The notes below the pieces were generated by a model. It had not been told where the DNA came from, made no database searches, and saw nothing but the letters and a program-made list of their open reading frames with translations. Below, piece by piece: positions 20,001 through 28,488 of a stretch of 64,000 bases of DNA. The stretch spans positions 1,114,480 through 1,178,479 of the forward strand of contig NZ_CP104202.1 of the NCBI RefSeq assembly GCF_025244685.1, in the 5' to 3' direction. Position 1 is the stretch's first letter. Every line of letters starts with the position of its first letter. The stretch is from Chlorobaculum sp. MV4-Y. GTDB lineage: Bacteria; Bacteroidota; Chlorobiia; Chlorobiales; Chlorobiaceae. Made by a program: the position numbers and the translations under genes.

Positions 20001-20405
20001 CAGGAGGCGATGACCGGCATGATCGGTTCATGGCTCGATCCGGAGGAAACCGCCCGTCAGGCGGTCGAACAGTTCGCCGAACTCTTTGCGCAGGAGATGC
20101 GCGAACGGGCCGAAGCGGGAGACTCCGTCGCTGACCCGGAAAGCGTGGTCGCGGAGCTTTTCGACGACGCGCTCGCCTATGCGCCCTTCAACAGCTCATC
20201 TCTCTCCGACACGGAGCGGGACGAACTGAAAGCGCTATTCGTCGAACTGTACGCCCCACGCGTCCATGACAGCCTTCTCTTGCAGGAGGCCGTCACGATG
20301 CACGCCAAACTGACCAGCATCTACCCGCCCGCGACGCTGCACGACTGCGTTGACGGCAACGAAGTCAACCCGGTGCGGCTCGACAGCTCGATGCTCGGCG
20401 GCTGA
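17067..20405 (+). CDS. Large baseplate wedge protein (Pvc12-like)
   Basis: A 1112-residue protein in the Pvc12/Afp12 position (T4 gp7-like). The N-terminus has DFTALRRKGIELIEQMSSRW and WWTDYNSHDPGVTMLEALCY, the standard opening of this family (WTDYN..DPG.T.LE...YA..DL.YR). Later parts include NPERYAPVQYTLPECYGVG, HAQVRQLKGYLMVFEQLLAN, ERFSDYALQITDYDG and KIIVVEHLLFRPRF. These hold the outer baseplate and, in relatives, the attachment point of fibres. A Cys-rich turn (CLGKLLCGACGEADPYSF) follows the LLFRPR motif. It starts 36 bases after the J-like gene and lies 3 bases before the next. Confidence 0.9.
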   Translation: MAVTTGTIQKEPQREPDQDFTALRRKGIELIEQMSSRWWTDYNSHDPGVTMLEALCYAITDLGYRIGWDIVDLLQNPPGEGTDNAIQSFFTAREILTVNPLTADDFRRLLIDHKGISKAWIATRQRACESAWYADCKHDRLSFMPSGAQTFEANAVSPRGIRDVFLQFENDPELGDLNDRKIRHAFAILNADEEALEVTAEFRMPLWSTIELGEVSKYVDSSGKLLHAVTGVELTNIADGQQKHRYLADIEISFDVDAGDAALSPLVIQAVPVKLYGSTSDLKGYGDTWSFSDFDSAELAKIVAEPFLRKSAAVQRITGEAAALLRAHRNLCEEFCCIEPVRTEEVAICADILLEPEADIEQVFAAMLLAIENYFNPPLAFHSLDELLKEGMAVEDIFEGPVLTHGFLKQEELEKARLRKTLRTSDIINEIVEIEGVMAVRSLRLTRYDSTGNPVGGVADIGRGIDKKRISAEWKLEISENCLPLLSVDNSAFLFFKNDLPFVADFAEVSDTLAQLRGQAERLKTQNSGLLDLPVPKGRYRNPERYAPVQYTLPECYGVGPDGVREPATAERHAQVRQLKGYLMVFEQLLANAFSQLAGARHLFSLDPAVQQTMFVQSLNNDDLIRGVTDILNAELDEAALHEMAESATTMQERRGRFLDHLLARFGERFSDYALQITDYDGRKKPAETLIADKLAFLSALPELSRNRAKGLNTAATTLTPDDEAVLKKRISLLAGLAPETAQKIIVVEHLLFRPRFPGDALMEVCLGKLLCGACGEADPYSFQLTVVMPGWHTPFDKNIELRRFIENTIRQELPAHILGKICWVGNQDYDSTYRELLTVPLAEYLREEGRNAGNARPSVSNAQSGADKLHNAALESFSAWMQTGVYRTINDGDLDTTLRELFVAELDPLSEIYSGVSNYDVIGPTIYDMMSEHFAGVVEDDRWYIYDRFEAAWNAWLAALPKAKQSEGCPAGFVSRVQEAMTGMIGSWLDPEETARQAVEQFAELFAQEMRERAEAGDSVADPESVVAELFDDALAYAPFNSSSLSDTERDELKALFVELYAPRVHDSLLLQEAVTMHAKLTSIYPPATLHDCVDGNEVNPVRLDSSMLGG

Positions 20406-20408
20406 CCG

Positions 20409-23191
20409 GTGCAACAAGGATATCAATCGCTTAAACAACAGCTTGTCATGATTCCCGAGAACAACATCTATCCGTTCTTCGAAGCCAACCAGGTGCTGAG
20501 CGCCGACCACCTCAACACCCTTGCCGCCCGGCTCGACGAACAGGACCGCCTGACGCGGGCCACGCTGCACGGTATCGGCATCGTCTGCGGCATGGAGGTC
20601 TCCGTGACCAAAAGCGGCGGAAACGCGACGATCTCGATCTCCAAAGGCTACGGCGTCACCTCGGAGGGCTACCCGGTCATCATCGGCGACAAAGGCTTCA
20701 GGGCCGACCGATGCCGCGCGCTGGAGGTCAAGGATGACTACAAACCGCTGCTCCTCGACGATGTGGACGGAGCCGGAGAGCTGCTCGAACTGCTCGACAG
20801 CGGCCATGAGCACTATGAGGAGGGCAGCGCAATCGACGCCGATGAGGCCGCAGAGATGGTGGTCGTGCTCTACGTGGAGCTGCTCGAAACCAGTCTGAAA
20901 ACCTGCACCCCCGGATCGTGCGACGACAAAGGCAAAAAGGTGACGGTCAGCGTGCGCAAGCTGCTCGTGCCCACCGCCTACCTTGACGCCTTGCACAAGA
21001 AGGTGGCCCAAGATATTGAGAAGGATTCCGAGGGGGACTTTTTCCCGAACCTCGCCGCCCGCCTCGATTTGCCGGATATACGGATGCCACGCTTCGACGT
21101 TCCGGCCACCACGCTGACTGACGCTGAATCGATCATCGCGGCCTACAAAAAAATCCTGATCAATCCGATCGATGGCGCGGACAAATCCCTGTACAAACGA
21201 ATCGCTGCTGCCCTCGACGCGGCGAAAACCGCCTACGCGCCGCTGCTCGACAATCCGGTAGACGACTTTTCGACGGCGCTGAGCACTCTCGAGTCAGGCT
21301 TCCTGAATCCGGGGAGCAAAAAAGCCGCCGCGTTCCAGTACCACTACGACTTTCTGAACGATCTCATCGACGCTTACGACGAGTTCCGCACAAAAGCGTT
21401 CGAGCTGACCGCGCTCTGCAATCCTCCGTCGCAGCTCTTCCCTCGCCACCTCGAACTCGGCGAGCTGGAACCGGAATCCGGCGACGCGCCCTCCGCCGAA
21501 GCCGGTATCCTCGCCTATCGCCACTACTTCCGGCCCTCACCGACACTCGGTAAACTCAAAACGAAACGGGCGGAAGTGCAGTCACTCTACAACCGGCTCC
21601 AGGCAATGGTCGCCAGCTTCGATCTGCCCGCGCAGGACAGCTCGAAAAGCGCCGATGAAAACATCCGCGTCACGCCCAGCCGCGCGGCGAACGCCCCGCT
21701 CTCGCAACGGTCGATCCCCTGCTACTACAAGCCGACAGCCAGGCTGCTCGAAACCTGGGACTTCGCGAAAACCTCGGCTGGCAGAAGCGACCAAAACTGC
21801 GGCTGCCGGATCGACGGCGACGACTCGATTGAATGGTCGCTCGACCGGCGCGGCTTTTTCAGGATCGAAGGCCATATCGGCCTCGACTGGGACAAGGCGC
21901 TCGACGCATTGCAGAAAAAAATCGCCAGCGACCGCCTGCCCGTCGACGTGCTGGTGCTGAAAACGGAGACGCCGCCAGCTGGTCTCGACGATGACGAGCT
22001 ACAGAGCTACCTGCCGGAGTTCCTCAAAAAACACCCCGGCATCGGGCATAACTGCGGCGTCATGCCGGGCGGCACCTTCGTGATGGTCTGCAACAACAGC
22101 GGATCAACTGCCAGCAGCCCGTACAACGCGGTGCTCTCCAAAATCGGTTCAAAAGCGATTGTCGCCGACTTCTCGCTCCCCTATCGCATCGCCGGAACGG
22201 TGAAGCCCACCGAGATTTCTGTCGGCGAGTGCGAATATGACTGGATCGACAGCCTCCGCCACCTCAACAACATCACGCTGCGGAAGTATCGCCAAAAAGC
22301 TACCGCCAAAGCGCCCGCAGCTCATGAGGCGGAGGCGAACCGCCTGGCCTCGAACTACGTCGTGAGAATCCGCAGATACGAAATTCAGGGCCGTAATTTC
22401 ATTGGAAACAGAAACTTCATCGATGTCGCCGCACCGCTCGCCGAGCTGAAACTGTACGGCCACGCCGCCATCCTGAAGAAGATCAACGAAGAGTTTCCGC
22501 TTGGTTTGGTCTTCGATAACACTGCGGGAAGCGGCAACGTGCTGATCCGCGCCGTCCGGGGGCAGCGCTTCCGCATCGAACTCGAAGGGGTGCAGGGCAA
22601 CCGGATTCGCTACGCCTACACCGAGAGCGGCATGTACCGACTCCAGAACGACAATTGGGAGCAGATCGGCGGATCGGGCGAAAAGAGCTCCTGCCGGATC
22701 ATCGCCGGGAACTACGATGAAAACGTCTATCGATGGCTGCGCCAGCGCTTCGGCCAGCCCTCGACGCTCACCCCTGTTCAGCGCCCGACAGCCAAGGAGG
22801 TGATCGACTGGCAAAAGCTGACGCTCGTGCGTGCGCGACACTACGCCAAAGCAAGCAGCCTGCCGATCTCCGGCCTGCTCGGCTCGATCGCTTCGGCAAT
22901 CCGGCAGATCGATCCGGACGCAGGCATCGTCCTTGTCGGCAGTTGGGCCAACGGAAGCTGGCTGTCGAGAATCGAAGCGGAGAATGTCGCAAGCTTCGAG
23001 GGATCGAAAAAAAACTCGACGCATTCCGCTCGCTCAACAAAAAGGTGACCGGCAGAAGCGGCTACAGCAGCATCGACCTCATGATCGACAGCGCGGAAAC
23101 CATCACGCCGGAGATGATAAAGGTCACCAGCGGCTACACCATCACGATGTTCAGGGGAAAGAAAGATGCGCAGAAAGGAGTGGCGCTATGA
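20409..23191 (+). pseudogene. Large eCIS accessory/fibre-candidate protein, frameshift near its C-terminus
   Basis: The main frame encodes 879 residues from GTG 20409 (or ATG 20448). It opens with MIPENNIYPFFEANQVLSAD and LDEQDRLTRATLHGIGIVCG, a pattern I recall from eCIS loci just after the Pvc12 gene. Its function is not established; position and size make a fibre or fibre-adaptor role plausible. The frame ends at TGA 23046-23048 after a meaningless tail. One frame over, VTGRSGYSSIDLMIDSAE and VTSGYTITMFRGKKDAQKGV continue to TGA 23189-23191. One extra base at GGG (23001-23003) or the A8 run near 23009-23016 restores a 927-residue protein. The A8 run also reads as the slippery heptamer A AAA AAC. 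Confidence 0.75.
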
Positions 23192-23379
23192 CGAATAGCG
23201 GATATAAAAAGGAGAACCACCGACGTTCTTTCATGATCCACTGCCGATTTGACTCGGATGCCGCTTTCACGACTCAGATTTTCACTACTTCACCGGTGGT
23301 TATTGTAGGTTCGCTACTTCCGCAGCATTTCCCTTTTCGTCGCCTCACAGTGCTCTGCGTGGCTCAACTCAGTGATTGA
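23188..23379 (+). CDS. Possible small protein overlapping the previous gene
   Basis: A 63-codon frame whose ATG overlaps the restored stop of the preceding protein (ATGA). It is preceded by a strong ribosome-binding site (GAAAGGAG, about 7 bases upstream). The N-terminal half (MTNSGYKKENHRRSFMIHCR) is basic and the C-terminal half is hydrophobic with no recognised motif. The composition is not clearly coding. It may be a true small eCIS gene, the broken start of one, or a chance frame benefiting from a site that once served a larger gene. It ends 37 bases before the tape-measure ATG. Confidence 0.3.
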   Translation: MTNSGYKKENHRRSFMIHCRFDSDAAFTTQIFTTSPVVIVGSLLPQHFPFRRLTVLCVAQLSD

Positions 23380-23416
23380 ATTTACGGCTTTCCGGCGATA
23401 CGATGCAAATTTTTTT

Positions 23417-25159
23417 ATGACAACAGACCAGCGACATACCATCGGCAAGCAGGTTCTCGACGTGACCTTCAACGGTTCCGAAAGCGGCGCGATGGCGCTT
23501 CAGTCAGCCATTTCCGGCCTGAACCAACTCGGCGTCACTCCGGCCATCGAGCGGATTCTTGACGGGTATGGCGACTCCTTGAGCGTGCTCAGAATCGACC
23601 GGCTCGAAGTCGATGCGGGAGCCGTGCCGCTCGAAGAGATCGAAGAGCGCCTGCCCGAAATGATCGCCGAGGCGCTCGACAAGGCGCTTGGAGAGATCGC
23701 GATGCCGGACGAGAAAGCGGGTGCCGAGAGCTTTGACCAGCTGACCAGCAGACGGCTTTCGGAGACCGAGGCCGCCGTCGATGCGCTGCTCTTCTTCCTC
23801 CGGCACGGCACCCTTCCCGCGACATTCAGGCCGCAATCGCACGAAAGCTTCGAAGCGCAACTGCTCGAAGCCTGGAATAGCCCCGGCCTCGCACGGCAAA
23901 CCGCCGAAGCCCTCGCCTCCCCGACGGCGCGGCAACGCCTCCTCGCTCAATTCGCGCGAAAAGTGACGGCGAGGCTGATTGAAGCGCTGTCGCCAGACGC
24001 GATACCGGTCATCGAAAAACTCATCGGCGAATGCGACTGCACCTCCCTGCCAGAAGAGCTGGAGACAAAAATCGAGCACAAGCTGCTCGACAAAACTCTC
24101 GAACTCTCCGCCACGCGATCAACCATCGCACCGGCTGAGTTACGCGAAACGCTGCTCGCTGCAGCTTTGAGCCGACCAGAGGTTTCGAACGAATTCCAGA
24201 GCGACAAATCCGAGACGGAGCCGCACCACCGAACAGAACAGAGCCCGTCGGCCCAGAACGGAACAGACAACGAAACAGCCCGCCAGACGCTCGATTCCGC
24301 ACCGCCGGCGAAGCGTGAAATCGAGCAAAAAGTGCCGTCAGCCCCGGACAAATCCGCCCAAAAGGCAAAAGAAATCAGTTCGGACAGATCAGGCGCATCA
24401 CTGGCGACGCCACCGAATGCCTCATCCGACTCACGCGACACGAACACGGGTGATCGTGCTGCCGACAACTTGAAGAGCGAACAAACAAACGAACCGTCGG
24501 CTCACGCAGCATCCGGGGATCGAGCCGCGACCGTCTCGCAAGCATCGTTCTCCGACGATTCCGACAGCAGCCCGACAGCGTCGAAACACCGGGACTCCGG
24601 CAATCAGCGGACGCCGCTCCGGCACAGGGCGGAACCCGCCGGAGAGCATCCCGACGAGCGGCGCGGGCTGTACGTCGAAAACGCCGGACTTGTACTGCTG
24701 CATCCGTTCCTGCCACAGTTTTTCCGGGCGCTGCAAATCGCCGGTGAATATGAGCTGCTTCGGCCCGGCGAAGCGCTCCGGTTGCTGCACTTCCTCGCCA
24801 CCGGCAGTGAAGATGCGCCGGAATACGATCTCGTGCTGCCAAAAATTCTTTGCGGCCTCTCGCCAGCAAGCCTCGCCGGAGAGTCAGCTCCTCTCTCCGG
24901 CGAGGAGCGAGAGGAGTCCTCGGCGCTGCTCTCGGCGGTCATCCACCACTGGGATGCACTGAAAAACACCGGCATCGACGCCCTGCGCGAAAGCTTCCTC
25001 AAACGCAACGGCAAGCTGACCCGCTGGCACGACGGCGGCTGGCTGTTGCAGGTCGAATCAAACAGTTTTGACATTCTGCTGGATCAACTCCCGTGGGGCT
25101 TTTCGATGATCCGGCTCCCCTGGATGGCCCAAATGCTTCATGTCGAGTGGCGTTTCTGA
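23417..25159 (+). CDS. Contractile injection system tape-measure protein (Pvc14-like)
   Basis: A 580-residue protein of the CIS tape-measure family, which fills the tube lumen and sets its length. The N-terminus TTDQRHTIGKQVLDVTFNGS and ERILDGYGDSLSVLRIDRLE matches the family's paired helical start. The C-terminal signature is YVENAGLVLLHPFLPQFFRA, LRLLHFLATG, ITRW-type KLTRWHDGGWLLQVE and LPWGFSMIRLPWMAQMLHVE. A long Ser/Thr/Asp/Glu-rich linker (about 24180-24650) joins them. The frame is open back to 23372, but ATG 23417 gives the family N-terminus and was chosen. It is followed by the toxin-like gene after 14 bases. Confidence 0.87.
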   Translation: MTTDQRHTIGKQVLDVTFNGSESGAMALQSAISGLNQLGVTPAIERILDGYGDSLSVLRIDRLEVDAGAVPLEEIEERLPEMIAEALDKALGEIAMPDEKAGAESFDQLTSRRLSETEAAVDALLFFLRHGTLPATFRPQSHESFEAQLLEAWNSPGLARQTAEALASPTARQRLLAQFARKVTARLIEALSPDAIPVIEKLIGECDCTSLPEELETKIEHKLLDKTLELSATRSTIAPAELRETLLAAALSRPEVSNEFQSDKSETEPHHRTEQSPSAQNGTDNETARQTLDSAPPAKREIEQKVPSAPDKSAQKAKEISSDRSGASLATPPNASSDSRDTNTGDRAADNLKSEQTNEPSAHAASGDRAATVSQASFSDDSDSSPTASKHRDSGNQRTPLRHRAEPAGEHPDERRGLYVENAGLVLLHPFLPQFFRALQIAGEYELLRPGEALRLLHFLATGSEDAPEYDLVLPKILCGLSPASLAGESAPLSGEEREESSALLSAVIHHWDALKNTGIDALRESFLKRNGKLTRWHDGGWLLQVESNSFDILLDQLPWGFSMIRLPWMAQMLHVEWRF

Positions 25160-25173
25160 CTTAAACGATCGTT

Positions 25174-28100
25174 ATGAAAAGCAGTGCCGACAGATCATCC
25201 GCCAGCGCAAGCAAGCCCGCTCACGCCACCGCCAAACCGTTCTTCGGCCCGGCGGGACGGAGCACGGTTTTCGCGCCTGCCGTGCAGATGAAAATGGAGG
25301 TCAGCAAACCCGGCGATCCGTTCGAAAAAGAGGCAGACCACATGGCCGGAAAGGTGATGCGCATGGCCTCTCCGGCTCCCGTTCCTGCCCCACCGGGTGA
25401 CGATAAGCTCCAGAAAAGCCCGGACGAGAAACTCCAGAAAGAGGAAAAGGAAGTAGTCCAGAAAGCTGCGGCACCTGAAAAAGAGATTCAGAAAGCCAAG
25501 GACGACAAACTTCAGAAAGCTCCGGAGGCTGAAGATAAGCTCCAAAAACAGGACGAGGAGAAACTTCAGCGCAAGGAGGCCGGTGGCGCGGGCGCGGCTT
25601 CGTCGAGCGTGCAGTCGGCGATCACTGGTAAGATGACCGGCGGGCAGCCAATGTCGAGCGAGGTGCGCGGTTTTATGGAGCCACGCTTCAATGCCGACTT
25701 CAGCAACGTGCGCATCCACAACGACCCGGAGGCGGCCAGCCTGAACAACCAGCTCAGCGCGCGCGCCTTCACCCACAAGAACCACATCTTTTTCTCACGC
25801 GACCAGTACCAGCCCGGCACGAGCGGCGGCAAGCACCTGCTGGCGCACGAACTGACCCACACCATCCAGCAGGGCCACGCCGTGCAGCGCGCTCCGCAGG
25901 TTTCGACCACCTCGACGCCCCCGCCGGTGCAGCGCCTCGGCATTCAGGACGCGCTCGACTACTTTGCCGACAAGGCGGCCAACATCCCCGGCTTCACGAT
26001 GCTAACAGTCATCATCGGTTTCAACCCGATCAACCAACGCAGCGTAGACCGCAGCGCCGCGAACATTCTACGCGCGATGGTTGAAATGGTGCCGGGCGGC
26101 CACATGATCTCGCAGGCGCTCGACAACCACGGCATTTTCAACCGCGTCGGAACCTGGGCCGAGCAACAGTTCGCCACGCTCGGAGACATCGGCAGCGACA
26201 TTGTCAGCGGCCTGAGGCGCTTCATCGACTCCCTGAGCTGGACGGACATCTTCGACCTCGGCGGCGTGTGGGATCGCGCCAAGTCGATCTTCACCTCACC
26301 GATCAGGCGCCTGATCTCGTTCGCCACAAGCCTCGTGAGCCAGATTCTCGGCTTCATCCGGGAGGCGATTCTCAGACCGCTGGCCGCGCTGGCGGAGGGC
26401 ACGCGAGGGTACGACCTGCTCAAAGCGCTGCTCGGGCAGGATCCCATCACCGGCGAGGCGGTACCGAGGACGCCCGACGTGCTCATCGGCGGCTTCATGA
26501 AGCTGATCGGCCAGGAGGAAATCTGGGAGAATATCAAGAAAGGCAACGCCATCGCCAAAGCATGGGCGTGGTTCCAGGGCACGCTGGCGGGGCTGCTCGG
26601 CTTGGCGCGGTCGATTCCGCAGAAGATCATCCAGACGCTCGCCTCGCTGACGATCATGGACCTCGTGACGGTGGTCGGCGCGTTCCGCAAGATCGGCAGC
26701 GCGTTCCTCGGCATCGCCGGAGAGTTCGGAAGCTGGGCGCTCGGCCAGGTGATCAGCCTGCTGGAAATTCTCTTCTCGGTGGTCGCGCCGGGCGTGATGC
26801 CCTACCTCAAGAAAGCGCAAGCAGCCTTCACGACGATTCTCAAAAACCCGATCGGCTTCGTAGGCAATCTGGTGCGGGCCGCCAAACTCGGCTTCCAGCG
26901 CTTCGCGGGCAACATCGTCACGCACCTCAAAACCGCACTCATCAAGTGGCTGGTCGGGCCGCTCGCCGAGGCTGGGGTGTACATTCCGAAGTCGTTCAGT
27001 TTGACGGAGATCGTCAAGCTGGTGCTCTCGGTGCTGGGGCTGACGTGGCAGAACATCCGCGCGAAGCTGGTGAAGATCATCCCCGAGCCGGTGCTGGTCG
27101 GGCTTGAGAAAACGGCGGGTATACTCGTGACGCTCGTCAAGGATGGCCCGGCGGCAGCGTGGGAGCAGATCAAGACGGAGCTGAGCGAGCTGAAGGATCA
27201 GCTCATCGCGCAGGTCACGCAGATGGTTTCGGTTGAAATTGTCAAGGCGGCGGTGATGAAGCTGGTGAGCATGATCAACCCGGCAGGCGCGGTAATCCAG
27301 GCGATCATCGCGATCTACAACACAATCAGCTTCTTCATCGAAAAAGCGAGTCAGATCGCGGCGGTCGTCGGCTCATTCATCAACTCGATCGCCGCCATCG
27401 CCGCCGGACAGGTCGATGCCGCCGCCGGCAAAGTGGAACAAACGCTGGCCAACACGCTGACGCTGGTTATCTCGTTCCTGGCCAAATTCGTCGGTCTCGG
27501 CGGCATACCGGCAAAACTCGTCGGCATTGTTTGGAAAATCCGCAAACCCATCGACAAGGGGTTGGACAAAATCGTGGCATGGCTGGGCAAGATGCTCGGC
27601 AAGCTCAAAGCGGCAGTCACGGAGTGGTGGAAATCGAGAAAACCCTTTACGACCAGAAAGGGCGAGCGGCATGAGGTATACTACTCCGGATCGGACAACA
27701 AGGCTATTCCGATGGTTGCCAGCAATGACCCGAAACCGATAGCGAACAAGCTCGACGAGTTTACGGGCAAGCTCGATTCACTACCGGCGGATAAAAAAGG
27801 GCATGCATCGACGCTCATTGCATCGACCCGAAAGACCCTGCAAAGCAATCCGGGCGATTCGTCGATTGTCGCCTCTATGCAAACCCTGTTCGAACTCTTC
27901 GAGGGAGACCAGACCGGCCAGCCCAAGAAAGCTGAATACACGCCAATGTCAGGCACCCTTCCGGGAGACTCGACGGTTGTCGGCAAGGCGATGAAGATCG
28001 ACTGGCTCAGCACCGATTTCATCGCCTCGCATCCGGGCAGCGTACCCGGCAGCGGGCAGGACGCACTCATGAGCAAGCTTGTTGTTGACAAGAAAAATCG

Positions 28101-28488
28101 GAGCGCCTTCAAATACATTCGAGGCCATCTGCTCAACGAAAACCTCGGTGGCGAAGGGAAACCGGAAAACCTGTTCCCGATTACGGCAAATGCCAACAGC
28201 CAACACTTGCATTCGACCGAAAAGGAGATAAAAAACTGGGTTGGCACGCCGGGAACTCAAAATCAGGGGCCAAAACAGTATGCATTCTATGAAGTCAAAG
28301 TTGACTATAAAGACAGCGACGTTCAGCTTGCAAACAGCGATATTTCACTGAACAAGGTCGATTCCACCCTGCACACCAGAGTCTTGCTGAAGGATGAAAC
28401 CGGAGCGGTCAAGAAAAGCTTCATGACATCGATCATGTCACGATACGAGCATAAAGAAAAAGCAGAACGGTTCGATCTCAAGCAATAA
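25174..28488 (+). CDS. DUF4157 eCIS effector candidate with nuclease-like C-terminus
   Basis: A 1104-residue polymorphic-toxin-like cargo. Order: a leader MEVSKPGDPFEKEADHMAGK (about residue 35); a run of KLQK/VVQK/EIQK repeats (about residues 70-135); DUF4157 with SSEVRGFMEPRFNADFSNVR and a zinc-metallopeptidase HELTH at 225-229; a long hydrophobic/amphipathic middle (about 250-830, many GFI/LVT helices); and a C-terminal 270 residues with FKYIRGHLLNENLGG (H985) and NLFPITANANSQHLHS. The last block resembles DNA/RNA non-specific endonucleases of the beta-beta-alpha metal type (RGH...N...N). DUF4157 leaders mark proteins loaded into eCIS tubes. No immunity gene follows, which fits cargo aimed at other cells. 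The nuclease call is by motif only. Confidence 0.78.
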   Translation: MKSSADRSSASASKPAHATAKPFFGPAGRSTVFAPAVQMKMEVSKPGDPFEKEADHMAGKVMRMASPAPVPAPPGDDKLQKSPDEKLQKEEKEVVQKAAAPEKEIQKAKDDKLQKAPEAEDKLQKQDEEKLQRKEAGGAGAASSSVQSAITGKMTGGQPMSSEVRGFMEPRFNADFSNVRIHNDPEAASLNNQLSARAFTHKNHIFFSRDQYQPGTSGGKHLLAHELTHTIQQGHAVQRAPQVSTTSTPPPVQRLGIQDALDYFADKAANIPGFTMLTVIIGFNPINQRSVDRSAANILRAMVEMVPGGHMISQALDNHGIFNRVGTWAEQQFATLGDIGSDIVSGLRRFIDSLSWTDIFDLGGVWDRAKSIFTSPIRRLISFATSLVSQILGFIREAILRPLAALAEGTRGYDLLKALLGQDPITGEAVPRTPDVLIGGFMKLIGQEEIWENIKKGNAIAKAWAWFQGTLAGLLGLARSIPQKIIQTLASLTIMDLVTVVGAFRKIGSAFLGIAGEFGSWALGQVISLLEILFSVVAPGVMPYLKKAQAAFTTILKNPIGFVGNLVRAAKLGFQRFAGNIVTHLKTALIKWLVGPLAEAGVYIPKSFSLTEIVKLVLSVLGLTWQNIRAKLVKIIPEPVLVGLEKTAGILVTLVKDGPAAAWEQIKTELSELKDQLIAQVTQMVSVEIVKAAVMKLVSMINPAGAVIQAIIAIYNTISFFIEKASQIAAVVGSFINSIAAIAAGQVDAAAGKVEQTLANTLTLVISFLAKFVGLGGIPAKLVGIVWKIRKPIDKGLDKIVAWLGKMLGKLKAAVTEWWKSRKPFTTRKGERHEVYYSGSDNKAIPMVASNDPKPIANKLDEFTGKLDSLPADKKGHASTLIASTRKTLQSNPGDSSIVASMQTLFELFEGDQTGQPKKAEYTPMSGTLPGDSTVVGKAMKIDWLSTDFIASHPGSVPGSGQDALMSKLVVDKKNRSAFKYIRGHLLNENLGGEGKPENLFPITANANSQHLHSTEKEIKNWVGTPGTQNQGPKQYAFYEVKVDYKDSDVQLANSDISLNKVDSTLHTRVLLKDETGAVKKSFMTSIMSRYEHKEKAERFDLKQ

